Positions 53,356 to 62,271 of a stretch of DNA of 64,000 nucleotides are shown one piece after another (within the stretch, counting starts at the first letter, position 1; each line of letters opens with the position of its first letter). Made by a program: the position numbers and the translations under genes. The DNA comes from Allorhodoferax sp032337135 (GTDB lineage: Bacteria > Pseudomonadota > Gammaproteobacteria > Burkholderiales > Burkholderiaceae_C). The stretch is from positions 1,116,001-1,180,000 of the forward strand of contig NZ_JAVXZZ010000001.1 of the NCBI RefSeq assembly GCF_032337135.1. The letters are read 5' to 3'. The notes beneath the pieces are model-generated. The model saw only the letters and a program-made list of their open reading frames with translations. It made no database searches and was not told the origin of the DNA.

Positions 53356-54501
53356 TTACAGACCGAAATCCACGTCCAGCAAATCCGCAGCTGCCTCACC
53401 CACAGCACCACCTGCGCGGGATGTCGCCTGGGCCACCATTTCAGCCGGATCGGAGTCGGTGAAAACCGCGATGGACTCCAACTTCAAGCGCGCCAAAGCG
53501 ATCATCGCAAAGGGCCAGTACAGTCCCAAGGTCAATGGCAACAACAAGGCATTGAGTGCATAGCGCTTAGCAATTGAACGTGTGCGCAAATGTGCGTCGA
53601 TGGAAACCCCAAACGCTCTGGTTCGCGACCAAACAAAGTTGTGCATCAGAACGGGCGGATACAACCACATGGTGGGTATCAAGGCCAATAAACCCAGCCC
53701 GAACAGGAGCTTCCAGTCAGCCTTTGCCATGGCAACCAGAGCAACAACCCAAAGAGCCACCACGATCGCAAATCCAATCAGCGAGCGATAGAAGTCCCCC
53801 ATGGAGGCTGCCATCCGCATTTCCAAGCCTCCCCACGCGTAGTTTTCGTGAAGGTATTTCTTGACCTGGAAAAACCAGGCTGGCATCAGAAGCAGCCCAA
53901 GCGCCAGCCACAGCCATATCTCAAACTCGAGTACCGCTTTGACCCCATTGAAATACGCAGCATAGTGATCAACGATTGCACCGCTCAAGTAAAAGAGTCC
54001 GGCGCCAAACAGCGAAATTGGAACCAGTGCCACATAAGCGGCTTGTGCACTTCCTTGGAAACTGAAACGTACCCCCATCCAACTGGTATTTCCCAATCGG
54101 AAGCGTGCCGTCACGAACAGCAACCACGGGGCCAAGATGCCGAGGAGCACTGTTGGAACGGCCCCCGCGGTATCCCCCGTTTTCTGGGCAATCGACGACA
54201 CCACCAAGAATGCCATCACCAGGGCATATCCTTTGAACATCGCCCCCCCCTGACCATGGAACACCAGCGGGTGCCCACCGACCACGGTATTGGCATAGAA
54301 GTAGCGCAGGCGCCGCGCTTTGGCCCAGGGCCAGTACAGTCCCAGCGTCACGAGCAGCAGCAGCACGTTGACGATCCAGATGCGGAAGTACTCGCTGCCT
54401 GAACCCGTAAAGCGCACGTCCAAGCGATGCACGGACGGCGCGGTAGGCGTGGTGGTGGTTGACGGCGGTGCCTCGATGGCCGCCGTGTAGTCGGTCGTCA
54501 T
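53356..54501 (-). CDS. DUF898 (YjgN family) inner-membrane protein
   Basis: 381 residues, about nine to ten membrane helices. The YjgN signature occurs twice: FRIWIVNVLLLLVTLGLYWPWAKARRLRYFY near residue 40, and NALLLPLTLGLYWPFAMIALARLKLES near the end. A Thr/Pro-rich N-terminal 25 residues is probably cytoplasmic. Function unknown in all members. Start at ATG 54501 with GGGAG 11-15 bases upstream. First gene of a three-gene operon (DUF898, M48 protease, 46-aa protein). Confidence 0.92.
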   Translation of the reverse strand: MTTDYTAAIEAPPSTTTTPTAPSVHRLDVRFTGSGSEYFRIWIVNVLLLLVTLGLYWPWAKARRLRYFYANTVVGGHPLVFHGQGGAMFKGYALVMAFLVVSSIAQKTGDTAGAVPTVLLGILAPWLLFVTARFRLGNTSWMGVRFSFQGSAQAAYVALVPISLFGAGLFYLSGAIVDHYAAYFNGVKAVLEFEIWLWLALGLLLMPAWFFQVKKYLHENYAWGGLEMRMAASMGDFYRSLIGFAIVVALWVVALVAMAKADWKLLFGLGLLALIPTMWLYPPVLMHNFVWSRTRAFGVSIDAHLRTRSIAKRYALNALLLPLTLGLYWPFAMIALARLKLESIAVFTDSDPAEMVAQATSRAGGAVGEAAADLLDVDFGL

Positions 54502-54603
54502 ACTTGATTCACTCCCTGGTCATTGCGCGGGTACCGCCTCGGGCTGCCCTCGCGCTGCGCCGGATTATGTCTCGGCACCCAAAGCGAATCTGGACGGCTG
54601 TGC

Positions 54604-55005
54604 CTACTGCTGCATGGCGATCAGCCGCGCCTCTTCGAGCGCCGCGGTACGGTGGTGCACGAAGGCCTGGTAGGCGGGGGAGCGCACCATGTCCATGAAG
54701 GCGGCGGCGCTGGGGTACTGCACCAGCAGCACGGCGTCCCAGCGTTCGCCTTCCGGCGCTACCAGGGCGTGGCGGGCCTGGCCCTGCCACACCACCTGCC
54801 CACCGGCGGCCGCCACCGATTTCAAGGCATTGGCCGAGTAGCGGGCATAGGCTTCGCGTCCGCTGCAGGCGGGTTCAATCTTGCCGGCGGGGTACTGCGC
54901 CTCGTCGCGGAAACGCAGCAGGTTGAGCATGGTCACCGGCTTGTCGGGGGCGGTGTTCACGAACAGTTGGCTGAAGCTCTCGCGGGTGGGGTCGATGTGT
55001 GGCAT
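54604..55005 (-). CDS. DUF1330-like protein
   Basis: 133-residue soluble protein with an alpha-beta ferredoxin-like (dimeric barrel) fold of the DUF1330 type. PVTMLNLLRFRDEAQYPAG near the N-terminus, GREAYARYSANALKSVAAAGG, and WDAVLLVQYPSAAAFMDMVRSPAYQAFVHHRTAALE match that family, as does the final ARLIAMQ. Start chosen at ATG 55005, which has TGGAG 6 bases upstream. Function unknown. It is divergent from the deaminase gene, 122 bases apart. Confidence 0.85.
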   Translation of the reverse strand: MPHIDPTRESFSQLFVNTAPDKPVTMLNLLRFRDEAQYPAGKIEPACSGREAYARYSANALKSVAAAGGQVVWQGQARHALVAPEGERWDAVLLVQYPSAAAFMDMVRSPAYQAFVHHRTAALEEARLIAMQQ

Positions 55006-55127
55006 GGCTACTCCATTCAAGGCAGGCACGGGTGTCGGCAAGCGCTATGGCGCCTATCGTGCAGGCAGTATGGCAAGCAGTGCCCAGAGCGTCGATACTG
55101 CACTGTCACCCTTGCGTCCCGACCTCC

Positions 55128-56123
55128 ATGACCACACTCGCCCGCCTGAATGCCTTGCCCAAGGCCGAAATCCACGTCCACCTGGAAGGCACCTTTGCCC
55201 CCGAAACCCTGGCCGCCTGGGCGGCGCAGGCGAAAGTGGATCTGCCGCGCCCGGTAGAGCGCCTGTTCGAGTTTGCCGGCCTGGCGAACTTCCTGCAGTT
55301 CCTGGACTTTGCCAGCGGCCTGGCCAACACACCGGAGCGTCTGGCGCAACTGGCACGCGAGTTCTGCGAACGCCTGGCGCGTGACGGCACCGGCTATGCC
55401 GACCTGATCTTCAACCCCACCCACTGGCATGCCTGGCACGGCCAGTTGCCGGCCATGCTCGACGCCTTGGACGCCGGCTTTCGCGAGGCTGAGCAGGACG
55501 GCCTGCCGCCCGTGGGCCTGTGCGTGAGCCTGCTGCGCACGCAAACTGAAGGCGAGGCTGTGGAGCTGGTGGAACTGCTCACCCGTCTGCGCCACCCGCG
55601 TGTGGTGGCCTTGTCGGTGGACGGCAACGAGGCCGCTGCCGGGCGCACCGGGCCGCGCTTTGCCAGCGCCTTTGCCCAGGCCAAGGCCGCGGGACTGCGC
55701 CGCACCGTGCATGCGGGCGAGTCCAGCGGGCCGGAAGGTGTGCGCGACGCGGTGGAACTGCTGCAGGCGGACCGCATCGACCACGGCGGCCGAGCCATCG
55801 AAGACGCCGCGGTGGTGGACCTGCTGGTGCAGCGCCAGATTCCGCTGGGCATCTGCCCCACGTCCAACGTCGTCCTGAAGGTCTACCCCGACCTGGACGC
55901 CCACCCGCTGGAGCGGCTGCGCCAGGCCGGCATTCCGGTGTCACTGGCCACCGACGACCCCAGCCTGCTCGGCGCCACCCTGCCGGGCGAATATGCCCGC
56001 GCCCAGCAGCACTATGGCTGGAACGACGCGGTGCTGCGCGCCGTGGCCCGCACCTCCATCGAGGCCAGCTTTGCCAATGCCGATGTGAAGGCCGACCTGC
56101 TGGCCCGACTCGCACGCTGGTAA
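55128..56123 (+). CDS. add: adenosine deaminase family protein
   Basis: 331-residue zinc hydrolase of the adenosine/adenine deaminase family. His16 and His18 (EIHVHLEGTF), His195 with the proton-transferring Glu198 (TVHAGESSG), RIDHGG and the paired Asp of ATDDPSLLG are present, so it should deaminate adenosine or adenine. Length is close to bacterial Add; the EIHVHLEGT form also occurs in adenine deaminases, so the base/nucleoside choice is open. ATG 55128 was chosen from this match. It lies alone, followed by an antiporter gene after 106 bases. Confidence 0.9.
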   Translation: MTTLARLNALPKAEIHVHLEGTFAPETLAAWAAQAKVDLPRPVERLFEFAGLANFLQFLDFASGLANTPERLAQLAREFCERLARDGTGYADLIFNPTHWHAWHGQLPAMLDALDAGFREAEQDGLPPVGLCVSLLRTQTEGEAVELVELLTRLRHPRVVALSVDGNEAAAGRTGPRFASAFAQAKAAGLRRTVHAGESSGPEGVRDAVELLQADRIDHGGRAIEDAAVVDLLVQRQIPLGICPTSNVVLKVYPDLDAHPLERLRQAGIPVSLATDDPSLLGATLPGEYARAQQHYGWNDAVLRAVARTSIEASFANADVKADLLARLARW

Positions 56124-56229
56124 TGCGCCGGGCCTGACCGCATCCGTGCCGGGGCAGACCTGCACCTGGCCTGCCATGCCATACTCGAAACACGCCCCGC
56201 TGGCGTGCCGCCCGACATGGAGGAAGTTG

Positions 56230-57297
56230 ATGCGACATTGGCCCACACTGGTCCCCGTACTGGCAATCGCCCTGCTGGTGGCAGCCTGGACCCTCCCACC
56301 CAGTGCCGTGCTGGCCACGTTCTGCTCCCTGGGCCTGATCGGTGCCGTGATTGCCGCGGTCCACCACGCGGAAGTGGTGGCCCTGCGGGTGGGTGAGCCC
56401 TACGCCACCCTGGTGCTGGCCATCGCCATCACGGTGATCGAGGTGGCCTTGATCGTTTCCATTATGCTTGCAGGCGGCCCTTCCAAGGCGGCGCTGGCGC
56501 GGGACTCCGTGTACGCCACCGTCATGATCATCTGCACCGGCGTGATGGGGGGAAGCCTGGTGCTGAATGCGTGGCGACACCACGAGCAGACCTTTCGCAC
56601 CCAGGGGGCGGAGCCCGCCCTGGCGGCCCTCATCACCATGGCAGCCATGGTGCTGGTGTTGCCGGTGTTCACCACCTCGGCGCCTGTGGGCCTGTACTCC
56701 CCTTCGCAGTTGTGGTTCACGGCGCTGGCGTCCTTTGGCCTGTGGGCTGTCTTCATCTTTGTGCAGACCGTGCGCCACCGCGACTACTTCCTGCCACCAC
56801 CAGGCAGCGAGGGGGAAGACGCCCATGCGGCCCCGCCCAGCCTGGGGGTGACCTGGGCCAGCTTTGGCTTGCTCTTGCTGGCCCTGGTGGCCGTGGTGGG
56901 CCTGGCCAAGACCTTGTCCCCGCGCATCGAGCAGGAGCTGGCGCAAGCCGGTGCGCCACCCTCGGTGGTGGGCATCGCCATCGCCCTGTTGGTTCTCCTG
57001 CCCGAAACCGTAGCGGCCTTGCGGGCCGCCTGGGCCAACCGGCTGCAGACCAGCATGAACCTTGCGCTGGGCTCGGCACTGGCCAGCATCGGCCTGACCA
57101 TCCCCGTGGTGGTGGTGGCCTCCATTTGGTTTGACCTGCCCCTGGTGCTGGGTCTGGAACCCAAGGATCTGGTGTTGCTCACCCTGGCATGCATTGTCAG
57201 TACCATCACGATCGGAGCAGGTCGGGCCAACCTGATGCTGGGCGCGGTGCATCTGGTGATCTTTGCGGCCTTCCTGTTCCTGTCACTGGTGCCGTGA
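56230..57297 (+). CDS. Ca2+/H+ antiporter (ChaA/CaCA family)
   Basis: 355-residue membrane protein with about ten to eleven helices. The two CaCA ion-coordination repeats are visible: GEPYATLVLAIAITVIEVALIVS with its acidic residue in the first half, and VGIAIALLVLLPETVAALRAAWANRLQTSMNLALGSALASIGLTIP in the second. It probably exchanges Ca2+, Na+ or K+ for protons across the inner membrane. ATG 56230 follows GGAGGA, 6-11 bases upstream. The open frame reaches 56146, but that part is not supported. A lipoprotein gene starts 46 bases downstream. Confidence 0.92.
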   Translation: MRHWPTLVPVLAIALLVAAWTLPPSAVLATFCSLGLIGAVIAAVHHAEVVALRVGEPYATLVLAIAITVIEVALIVSIMLAGGPSKAALARDSVYATVMIICTGVMGGSLVLNAWRHHEQTFRTQGAEPALAALITMAAMVLVLPVFTTSAPVGLYSPSQLWFTALASFGLWAVFIFVQTVRHRDYFLPPPGSEGEDAHAAPPSLGVTWASFGLLLLALVAVVGLAKTLSPRIEQELAQAGAPPSVVGIAIALLVLLPETVAALRAAWANRLQTSMNLALGSALASIGLTIPVVVVASIWFDLPLVLGLEPKDLVLLTLACIVSTITIGAGRANLMLGAVHLVIFAAFLFLSLVP

Positions 57298-57343
57298 ACC
57301 ACGCCGGGTCCGGCGGTTCATTTGAAGAGGATTTCGGATCGAC

Positions 57344-58411
57344 ATGTTTTCTCCACGAGTCTGGCTGGGCGGCCTGTGCCTGGCACTGCTGGGCGGCTGC
57401 GCGCAGGTACCTACCGCCCAACTCGGCGCGGCGCGCTTCGGGTATGGGCAGGAAGTGGCCGAGTCCTGGAAGCGCCAGGCGCTGATGAACGTGGTGCGGC
57501 TGCGCTACAACGACGCCCCGGCGTTTCTGGACGTGTCGGCCGTGGTGACCTCCGACTCCCTGTCCACCCGCATCCAAGCGGGCGCCACGGCGGCGAACAC
57601 GCCAGCCGACTCCAAGCTGGACTTCGGCGCCGGCGGAACCTGGACCAGTGCCCCCACCGTCACCTTCTCGCCCATCAGCGGCGAGCGATTCAGCAAGCGC
57701 CTGCTGGAGCCCCTTCCACCCACCTCGGTGCTGCTGCTGGTGCAGGCCGGCTGGCCCATCGATCTGGTCTGGCCCACCACCGTCACCACGGTGAACGGTT
57801 TGCAAGGCTCCCGCATGGGCGCGCCCGCCGACCCCGAGTTCGTGGCCCTGCAGCAGGTGCTGGCACGCATGCAGCGCTCATCGGCCGTGGGCTTTCGGGT
57901 ACGCCAGGAAGAGGGGCGTGAAGGCGTGTTCATGGTCTTGCACCGCAGTACCGTGCCGCAGGCGGCGGAAGACCTGCGCACGCTGCGCGAGCTGCTGGGC
58001 CTGAACCCCGGCGCCTCTCAATTCACGCTGACGCAAGGCGAATTGCCGCGCAACGACCGCGAGCTGGCTATCAATACCCGCTCCATGTTCGAGCTGATGC
58101 AGGAAATGGGGCTCGGGGTGGACATACCGCCGGAACACCTGCGCAAGGCCCGCAGCATGGATGAGTTTGGGCGCACAGCCACGAACGGTTCGCCCCCTTC
58201 CCATTACCGACCCATGGTGAGCATCCGCTCCGGCAAGACAGCGCCGAAGGACCACTACGCGGCCATCCAGTACAAGGACTACTGGTTCTGGATCGACGAC
58301 GAGGATGAGCAGACCAAGCGCCTGTTCACCTTCCTGATGATCCTGTTCTCGCTCTCGGAAACCAGCCCGCCGATGAACGCCCCGGTGCTGTCGATCAGCC
58401 CGGCGCGCTGA
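57344..58411 (+). CDS. hypothetical lipoprotein
   Basis: 355 residues with a lipoprotein signal peptide (MFSPRVWLGGLCLALLGGC, lipobox LLGGC, acylated Cys19). The mature protein begins with ARFGYGQEVAESWKRQALMNVVRLRYNDAPAFLDVSAVV. No membrane span or enzyme motif is seen. The end (YAAIQYKDYWFWIDDEDEQTKRLFTFLMILFSLSETS) is likely the best-conserved part. I recall similar proteins in Burkholderiales annotated only as hypothetical lipoproteins. It follows the antiporter gene on the same strand. Function unknown. Confidence 0.82.
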   Translation: MFSPRVWLGGLCLALLGGCAQVPTAQLGAARFGYGQEVAESWKRQALMNVVRLRYNDAPAFLDVSAVVTSDSLSTRIQAGATAANTPADSKLDFGAGGTWTSAPTVTFSPISGERFSKRLLEPLPPTSVLLLVQAGWPIDLVWPTTVTTVNGLQGSRMGAPADPEFVALQQVLARMQRSSAVGFRVRQEEGREGVFMVLHRSTVPQAAEDLRTLRELLGLNPGASQFTLTQGELPRNDRELAINTRSMFELMQEMGLGVDIPPEHLRKARSMDEFGRTATNGSPPSHYRPMVSIRSGKTAPKDHYAAIQYKDYWFWIDDEDEQTKRLFTFLMILFSLSETSPPMNAPVLSISPAR

Positions 58412-58440
58412 GCACCGGGTTCAATAACCCGCGTTCAGGC

Positions 58441-58500
58441 GCTACGAATTCAATAGCTGCTCACGCACATTCCATGCGGGTCAGGTGCCAATTTGGCACC
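58441..58500 (+). repeat. dispersed repeat, copy F
   Basis: GCTAC, 7 bases, AATAGCTGC, then TCACGC, 11 bases, GGGTCAGGTGCC. It ends in the dyad GGTGCCAA, T, TTGGCACC (58484-58500). It lies between the lipoprotein stop and the 3' end of the ThDP-enzyme gene (convergent) and may serve as a weak hairpin. Confidence 0.82.
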
Positions 58501-58508
58501 CAGGCCCG

Positions 58509-60173
58509 TCAGGGAGCGATCTTCTTCTTCAGCGCACGGGCCACGGGCTTGGGCAGATTGGGCAGCGAGCGCAAGAGCCACGGCAGCACCTTGCGCTTGG
58601 TGGCGTTGAGCGACTCGGGCACCACCGTCTCGATGAGGTGGGGACCGGGGTGCGACAGCGCGTACTCCAGCGCCTTGCAAAAACCCTCGGCCTCGTCGGT
58701 GCGCACCGCGTGCACGCCCATGCCCTGGGCCAGTTGGGCGAAGTTGAGCACCGGGCCGTGCAGGTCGAGCTGCGACTTGGCCTTGGGGCCCGCTTCTTCG
58801 GCGCCCACACGCTCCAGCTCCACGTTGAGCACCGAGTAGGACGCGTTGTTGAAGATGATGGCGGTCACATTCAGACCCTCGCGCGCCATCGTCCACAGCG
58901 CCTGGATGGTGTACATGGCCGTGCCGTCGCCAATGAGGGCGATGACCGGGCGGTCCGGGCAGGCCACGGCGGCACCGACGGCGTTGGGCAGGCCCTGACC
59001 GATGGCCCCGCCCGTGAGGGTGATGAGGTCATGCCGCGGTGCGCCTTGGGTCATCACATTGAGCATCAGGCCCGAGGTGATGGCTTCATCGATCAGGATG
59101 GTTCGCGCGGGCATGAGGTGGGCCACGGCCTTGCAGACCTTGGGGGCGTTGAGCTTGCCCTTGGGGCGGTCGGGGCGATGGGCTGCCTGCAGCACCGGCG
59201 CCGTGTTGGCGGCACCCAGCGCCTGCGCCAGCTTTTGCAGGCTGCCCGCCGTGTCCTGCACCGGGCTGGCCAGGGTGTGGACGGTGCAGGTGTCGGGCAC
59301 CAGGTAGCTCTTCTTGCCGGGGTAGGCGAAGAAGGAGACCGGCGCCTTCGCATCGACGAGGATGAGGTGGCGCACATCGGCCAGCTGCACCCCGGCCATC
59401 TCGGCCATGTAGGCAATGCGCTCCACCGCAGGCAGGCCCGCACCGCGCTCCAGGCGGGTGGGGAACACCTCGGCAAACAGGGTCACGCCGCACTGGGCCG
59501 CAATGCGCGCGGCGGCCAGCAGGCTGGGTTCGCGCAGCGCGCGGCCACCCAGCAGCAATGCGGCCTTTTCGCCCGAGCGCACAGCCTGCGCAATGGCGGC
59601 CACGGTGGCGTCATCGGCCACGGCGGGCTGGGGCGGTGCAATGGGCGCGCTGGCCACGCCCCCTTCGCCCCAGGACACGTCGGCAGGCAGGATGAGGGTG
59701 GCCACCTGGCCCGGCAGCCCCTTGGCAGCGGCCACGGCCTCGGCGGTGTCGCGGCCCAGATCGGCGGTGGCCTGGGAGGTGCGCATGAAGCCCGGCGACA
59801 CGTTGCGCGCCACGGTCTCGATGTCGCTCTGCAGCTGGGCGTCGTACTGCGTGTGGTAGGTGGCGTGGTCGCCCACGATGTTGACGATGGGCACCTTGCC
59901 CTTGCGCGCGTTGTGCAGGTTGGCCAAGCCGTTGCCCAGGCCGCAGCCCAGGTGCAGCAGGGTGGCAGCGGGCTTGTCGGCCATGCGGGCGTAGCCGTCG
60001 GCGGCGCCTGTGGCCACGCCTTCGAACAGGGCCAGCACGGCGCGCATCTTGGGCTCGGAGTCGAGCGCGGCGACGAAATGCATTTCGCTGGTGCCGGGGT
60101 TGGTGAAACAGACCTCGACGCCGGAATCGACCAGCGTCTTCATCAGGGCTTGTGCGCCGTTCATTGCTGCCAT
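58509..60173 (-). CDS. ThDP-dependent enzyme of the acetolactate synthase/benzoylformate decarboxylase family
   Basis: 554-residue thiamine diphosphate enzyme. The catalytic Glu51 is in LALFEGVATGAADGYARM, and the ThDP-Mg site runs from GDG (415-417) to NN (442-443). The N-terminus MNGAQALMKTLVDSGVEVCFTNPGTSEMHF is that of the group usually annotated acetolactate synthase large subunit, but no regulatory subunit is near. Beside a 2-hydroxyacid oxidase it more probably decarboxylates or ligates a 2-keto acid made by that enzyme (inference). Shine-Dalgarno AAAGGAG. Last gene of the right-edge operon. Confidence 0.9.
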   Translation of the reverse strand: MAAMNGAQALMKTLVDSGVEVCFTNPGTSEMHFVAALDSEPKMRAVLALFEGVATGAADGYARMADKPAATLLHLGCGLGNGLANLHNARKGKVPIVNIVGDHATYHTQYDAQLQSDIETVARNVSPGFMRTSQATADLGRDTAEAVAAAKGLPGQVATLILPADVSWGEGGVASAPIAPPQPAVADDATVAAIAQAVRSGEKAALLLGGRALREPSLLAAARIAAQCGVTLFAEVFPTRLERGAGLPAVERIAYMAEMAGVQLADVRHLILVDAKAPVSFFAYPGKKSYLVPDTCTVHTLASPVQDTAGSLQKLAQALGAANTAPVLQAAHRPDRPKGKLNAPKVCKAVAHLMPARTILIDEAITSGLMLNVMTQGAPRHDLITLTGGAIGQGLPNAVGAAVACPDRPVIALIGDGTAMYTIQALWTMAREGLNVTAIIFNNASYSVLNVELERVGAEEAGPKAKSQLDLHGPVLNFAQLAQGMGVHAVRTDEAEGFCKALEYALSHPGPHLIETVVPESLNATKRKVLPWLLRSLPNLPKPVARALKKKIAP

Positions 60174-60210
60174 GGGGTTCTCCTTTGTTCTTCCATTCGG
60201 TGCGGAACGC

Positions 60211-61359
60211 TCAGCGCTCCAGATGCTGGGGGCCGATGTCGGCCACGCGGGTCACGCCGGCCAGGGTCATGGCCAGTTGCAGCTCGCGCTGCCAGCGCCT
60301 CAACAGGGTATGCACGCCGGCCTCGCCTTCGGCGGCCAGGGCCCAGACCCAGGGGCGGCCGATGAGCACGCCCTGCGCGCCCAAGGCCAGGGCCTTGAAC
60401 ACGTCGCCGCCACTGCGTATGCCGCCGTCCACCAGCACGGGGGTCTGCGCCCCCACGGCCTGCACGATGGCGGGCAGCTTGGAGGCCGTGGACGCCACGC
60501 CGTCGAGCTGGCGTCCGCCGTGGTTGGACACGACCAGGGCGTCGGCACCCACGCCCGCAGCGCGGCGGGCATCGTCGGCGTCGAGGATGCCCTTGAGCAC
60601 CAGACGGCCCTTCCAGTAATCGCGCAGCCAGGCCAGGTCGTCCCAGGTCACGCTGGGGTCGAACTGGGTATCGACCCAGGCCTTGACGGCATTGAAGTCC
60701 TGCCCACCCGGCACCGCGTCGGCCACATTGGCGAAGTTGTGTGGCTTGCCCTTCACCGCCACGTCCCACAGCCAGCGCGGGCGCGAGAGCACCTGCGTGG
60801 CGCGCAGTAGCTTCGGTCGCGCACCGGTGGCCGACAGACCGTTGCGCGTGTCGCGGTGGCGCATGCCCAAGGCAGGCAGATCCACCGTGAACACCAGGGT
60901 GCGGCACCCGGCGGCCCAGGCGCGGTCGAGCAGCGCGCGCACCACCCCGCGGTCGCGCAGCATGTAGAGCTGAAACCAGCAGGGCACGGTGGTGGCGGCA
61001 TTCACTTCGGCGGCGGAACAGATACCTACGTTCGAGAGCGTGAAGGGCACACCGGCCGCCTGCGCTGCGCGTGCGGCCTGCACTTCGCCCCGGCGCGCGA
61101 ACATGCCCGCCAGCCCCACTGGGGCCAGGGCCAGCGGCATGCTGCAGGTCTGGCCGAGCAAGGCGGTGCCGGTATCGACCCCGTCCACATTCACCAGCAC
61201 GCGCTGGCGGATGGGCACCCGGGCCCAGTCGGCGGTGTTGGCTGCGAGCGTCAGCTCGTCGGTGGCCCCGCCGTCGATGTAGTCGAACAGGAAACGCGGC
61301 AGCCGCTGCTGCGCAAGCAGGCGGTAGTCGGCAGCGGTAGCAGGGTAGTGCAGGCCCAT
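60211..61359 (-). CDS. FMN-dependent alpha-hydroxyacid oxidase/dehydrogenase (LldD family)
   Basis: 382-residue TIM-barrel flavoenzyme of the lactate dehydrogenase / glycolate oxidase / mandelate dehydrogenase family. FDYIDGGATDE near the N-terminus, APVGLAG, Lys256 (LVLKGI), the catalytic His280 and Arg283 (SNHGGRQLDG) and DGGIRSGGDVFKAL (311-324) are all present. It oxidises an L-2-hydroxy acid to the 2-keto acid; whether electrons go to O2 or the quinone pool cannot be told. Shine-Dalgarno AAAGGA. Lies 37 bases upstream of the ThDP gene and 12 bases after the transporter gene. Confidence 0.93.
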   Translation of the reverse strand: MGLHYPATAADYRLLAQQRLPRFLFDYIDGGATDELTLAANTADWARVPIRQRVLVNVDGVDTGTALLGQTCSMPLALAPVGLAGMFARRGEVQAARAAQAAGVPFTLSNVGICSAAEVNAATTVPCWFQLYMLRDRGVVRALLDRAWAAGCRTLVFTVDLPALGMRHRDTRNGLSATGARPKLLRATQVLSRPRWLWDVAVKGKPHNFANVADAVPGGQDFNAVKAWVDTQFDPSVTWDDLAWLRDYWKGRLVLKGILDADDARRAAGVGADALVVSNHGGRQLDGVASTASKLPAIVQAVGAQTPVLVDGGIRSGGDVFKALALGAQGVLIGRPWVWALAAEGEAGVHTLLRRWQRELQLAMTLAGVTRVADIGPQHLER

Positions 61360-61371
61360 GGGCGTGTCCTT

Positions 61372-62238
61372 TCAGGCAGCGCGCGTGAAGCGGCGCATGG
61401 TCAGGGCAAACACCAGACCACCGGCATACATGAGCACACCGTAGAGCGCACCGGGAATGGCCATGGCGTCCTCCTTGAGCACCGAGCTGGCGATCACCAG
61501 GGCCAGGGCTGCGTTCTGCACCGCGGTCTCGATGCCCAGCGTGACCGACTGGCTGCGCGAGAGCCTTGCAAGCCAGGCTACCGCAAAGCCGATCGCCAGC
61601 ATGGTCACGTTGAGCACGACGGCGAACGGGGCAAGAGTGGCAAAGTTGTCGCGCAACAGGCTCCAGTTCTTCACCACTGCGAGCACCACGATGAGGATGA
61701 AGAAGCCGGTGGCAATGCGCGTGGCGCGGGGCTCAAAGCGCAGCGCCCAGTCGTTCCAGCGGTGGCGCACCAGCATGCCCAGGGACACCGGAATGCCCAG
61801 CACCAAAGCCACCTGTCCCATCATCTGGCCCACAGGAACGTCCACCGCCCGTGCGGCACCCATGAATTGGCCCAGTGACCAGGTGACCAGAATCGGCAAG
61901 GTGAAGATGGTGAGCACGCTGGCAATGGCCGTGAAGCTCAGCGCCAGGGCCACGTCACCGCGCGCCAGGTAGGTCAGCAGGTTGGATGTAGTGCCCGTGG
62001 GGCATGCCGCCAGGATCATGAAACCCACGGCGAACACGCCGGTGATGCCCAGCGTGACGAGCATGGCGTAGCACACCAGCGGCAATAGCACGAAGTGGCA
62101 TACCACCCCCACCAGTAGGGCCCGCGGCTGCGCCAGGATGCGTCGGAAGTCGGCTGGGGTCAGGCCCAGGCCGAGCGAGAACATGATGAAGCCCAGGATC
62201 AGCGGCAGCAGCACGCTTGAGACGATGTCACCTTGCAC
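61372..62238 (-). CDS. bile acid:Na+ symporter (BASS) family transporter
   Basis: 288-residue membrane protein with nine to ten helices. GFIMFSLGLGLTPADFRRIL, AACPTGTTSNLLTYLARGDVALALSFTAIASVLTIFTLPI (the crossed sodium-site helices) and VTLGIETAVQNAALALVI identify the BASS family. Bacterial members import bile acids, pantoate or other organic acids with sodium. Its operon place suggests uptake of the acid that the neighbouring dehydrogenases oxidise. It starts with GTG at 62238, just after GAGGAG. Gap to the FAD enzyme gene is 33 bases. Confidence 0.93.
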   Translation of the reverse strand: MQGDIVSSVLLPLILGFIMFSLGLGLTPADFRRILAQPRALLVGVVCHFVLLPLVCYAMLVTLGITGVFAVGFMILAACPTGTTSNLLTYLARGDVALALSFTAIASVLTIFTLPILVTWSLGQFMGAARAVDVPVGQMMGQVALVLGIPVSLGMLVRHRWNDWALRFEPRATRIATGFFILIVVLAVVKNWSLLRDNFATLAPFAVVLNVTMLAIGFAVAWLARLSRSQSVTLGIETAVQNAALALVIASSVLKEDAMAIPGALYGVLMYAGGLVFALTMRRFTRAA

Positions 62239-62271
62239 GGAATCTCCTCGTTGTTGTATTTGAAGGATCGC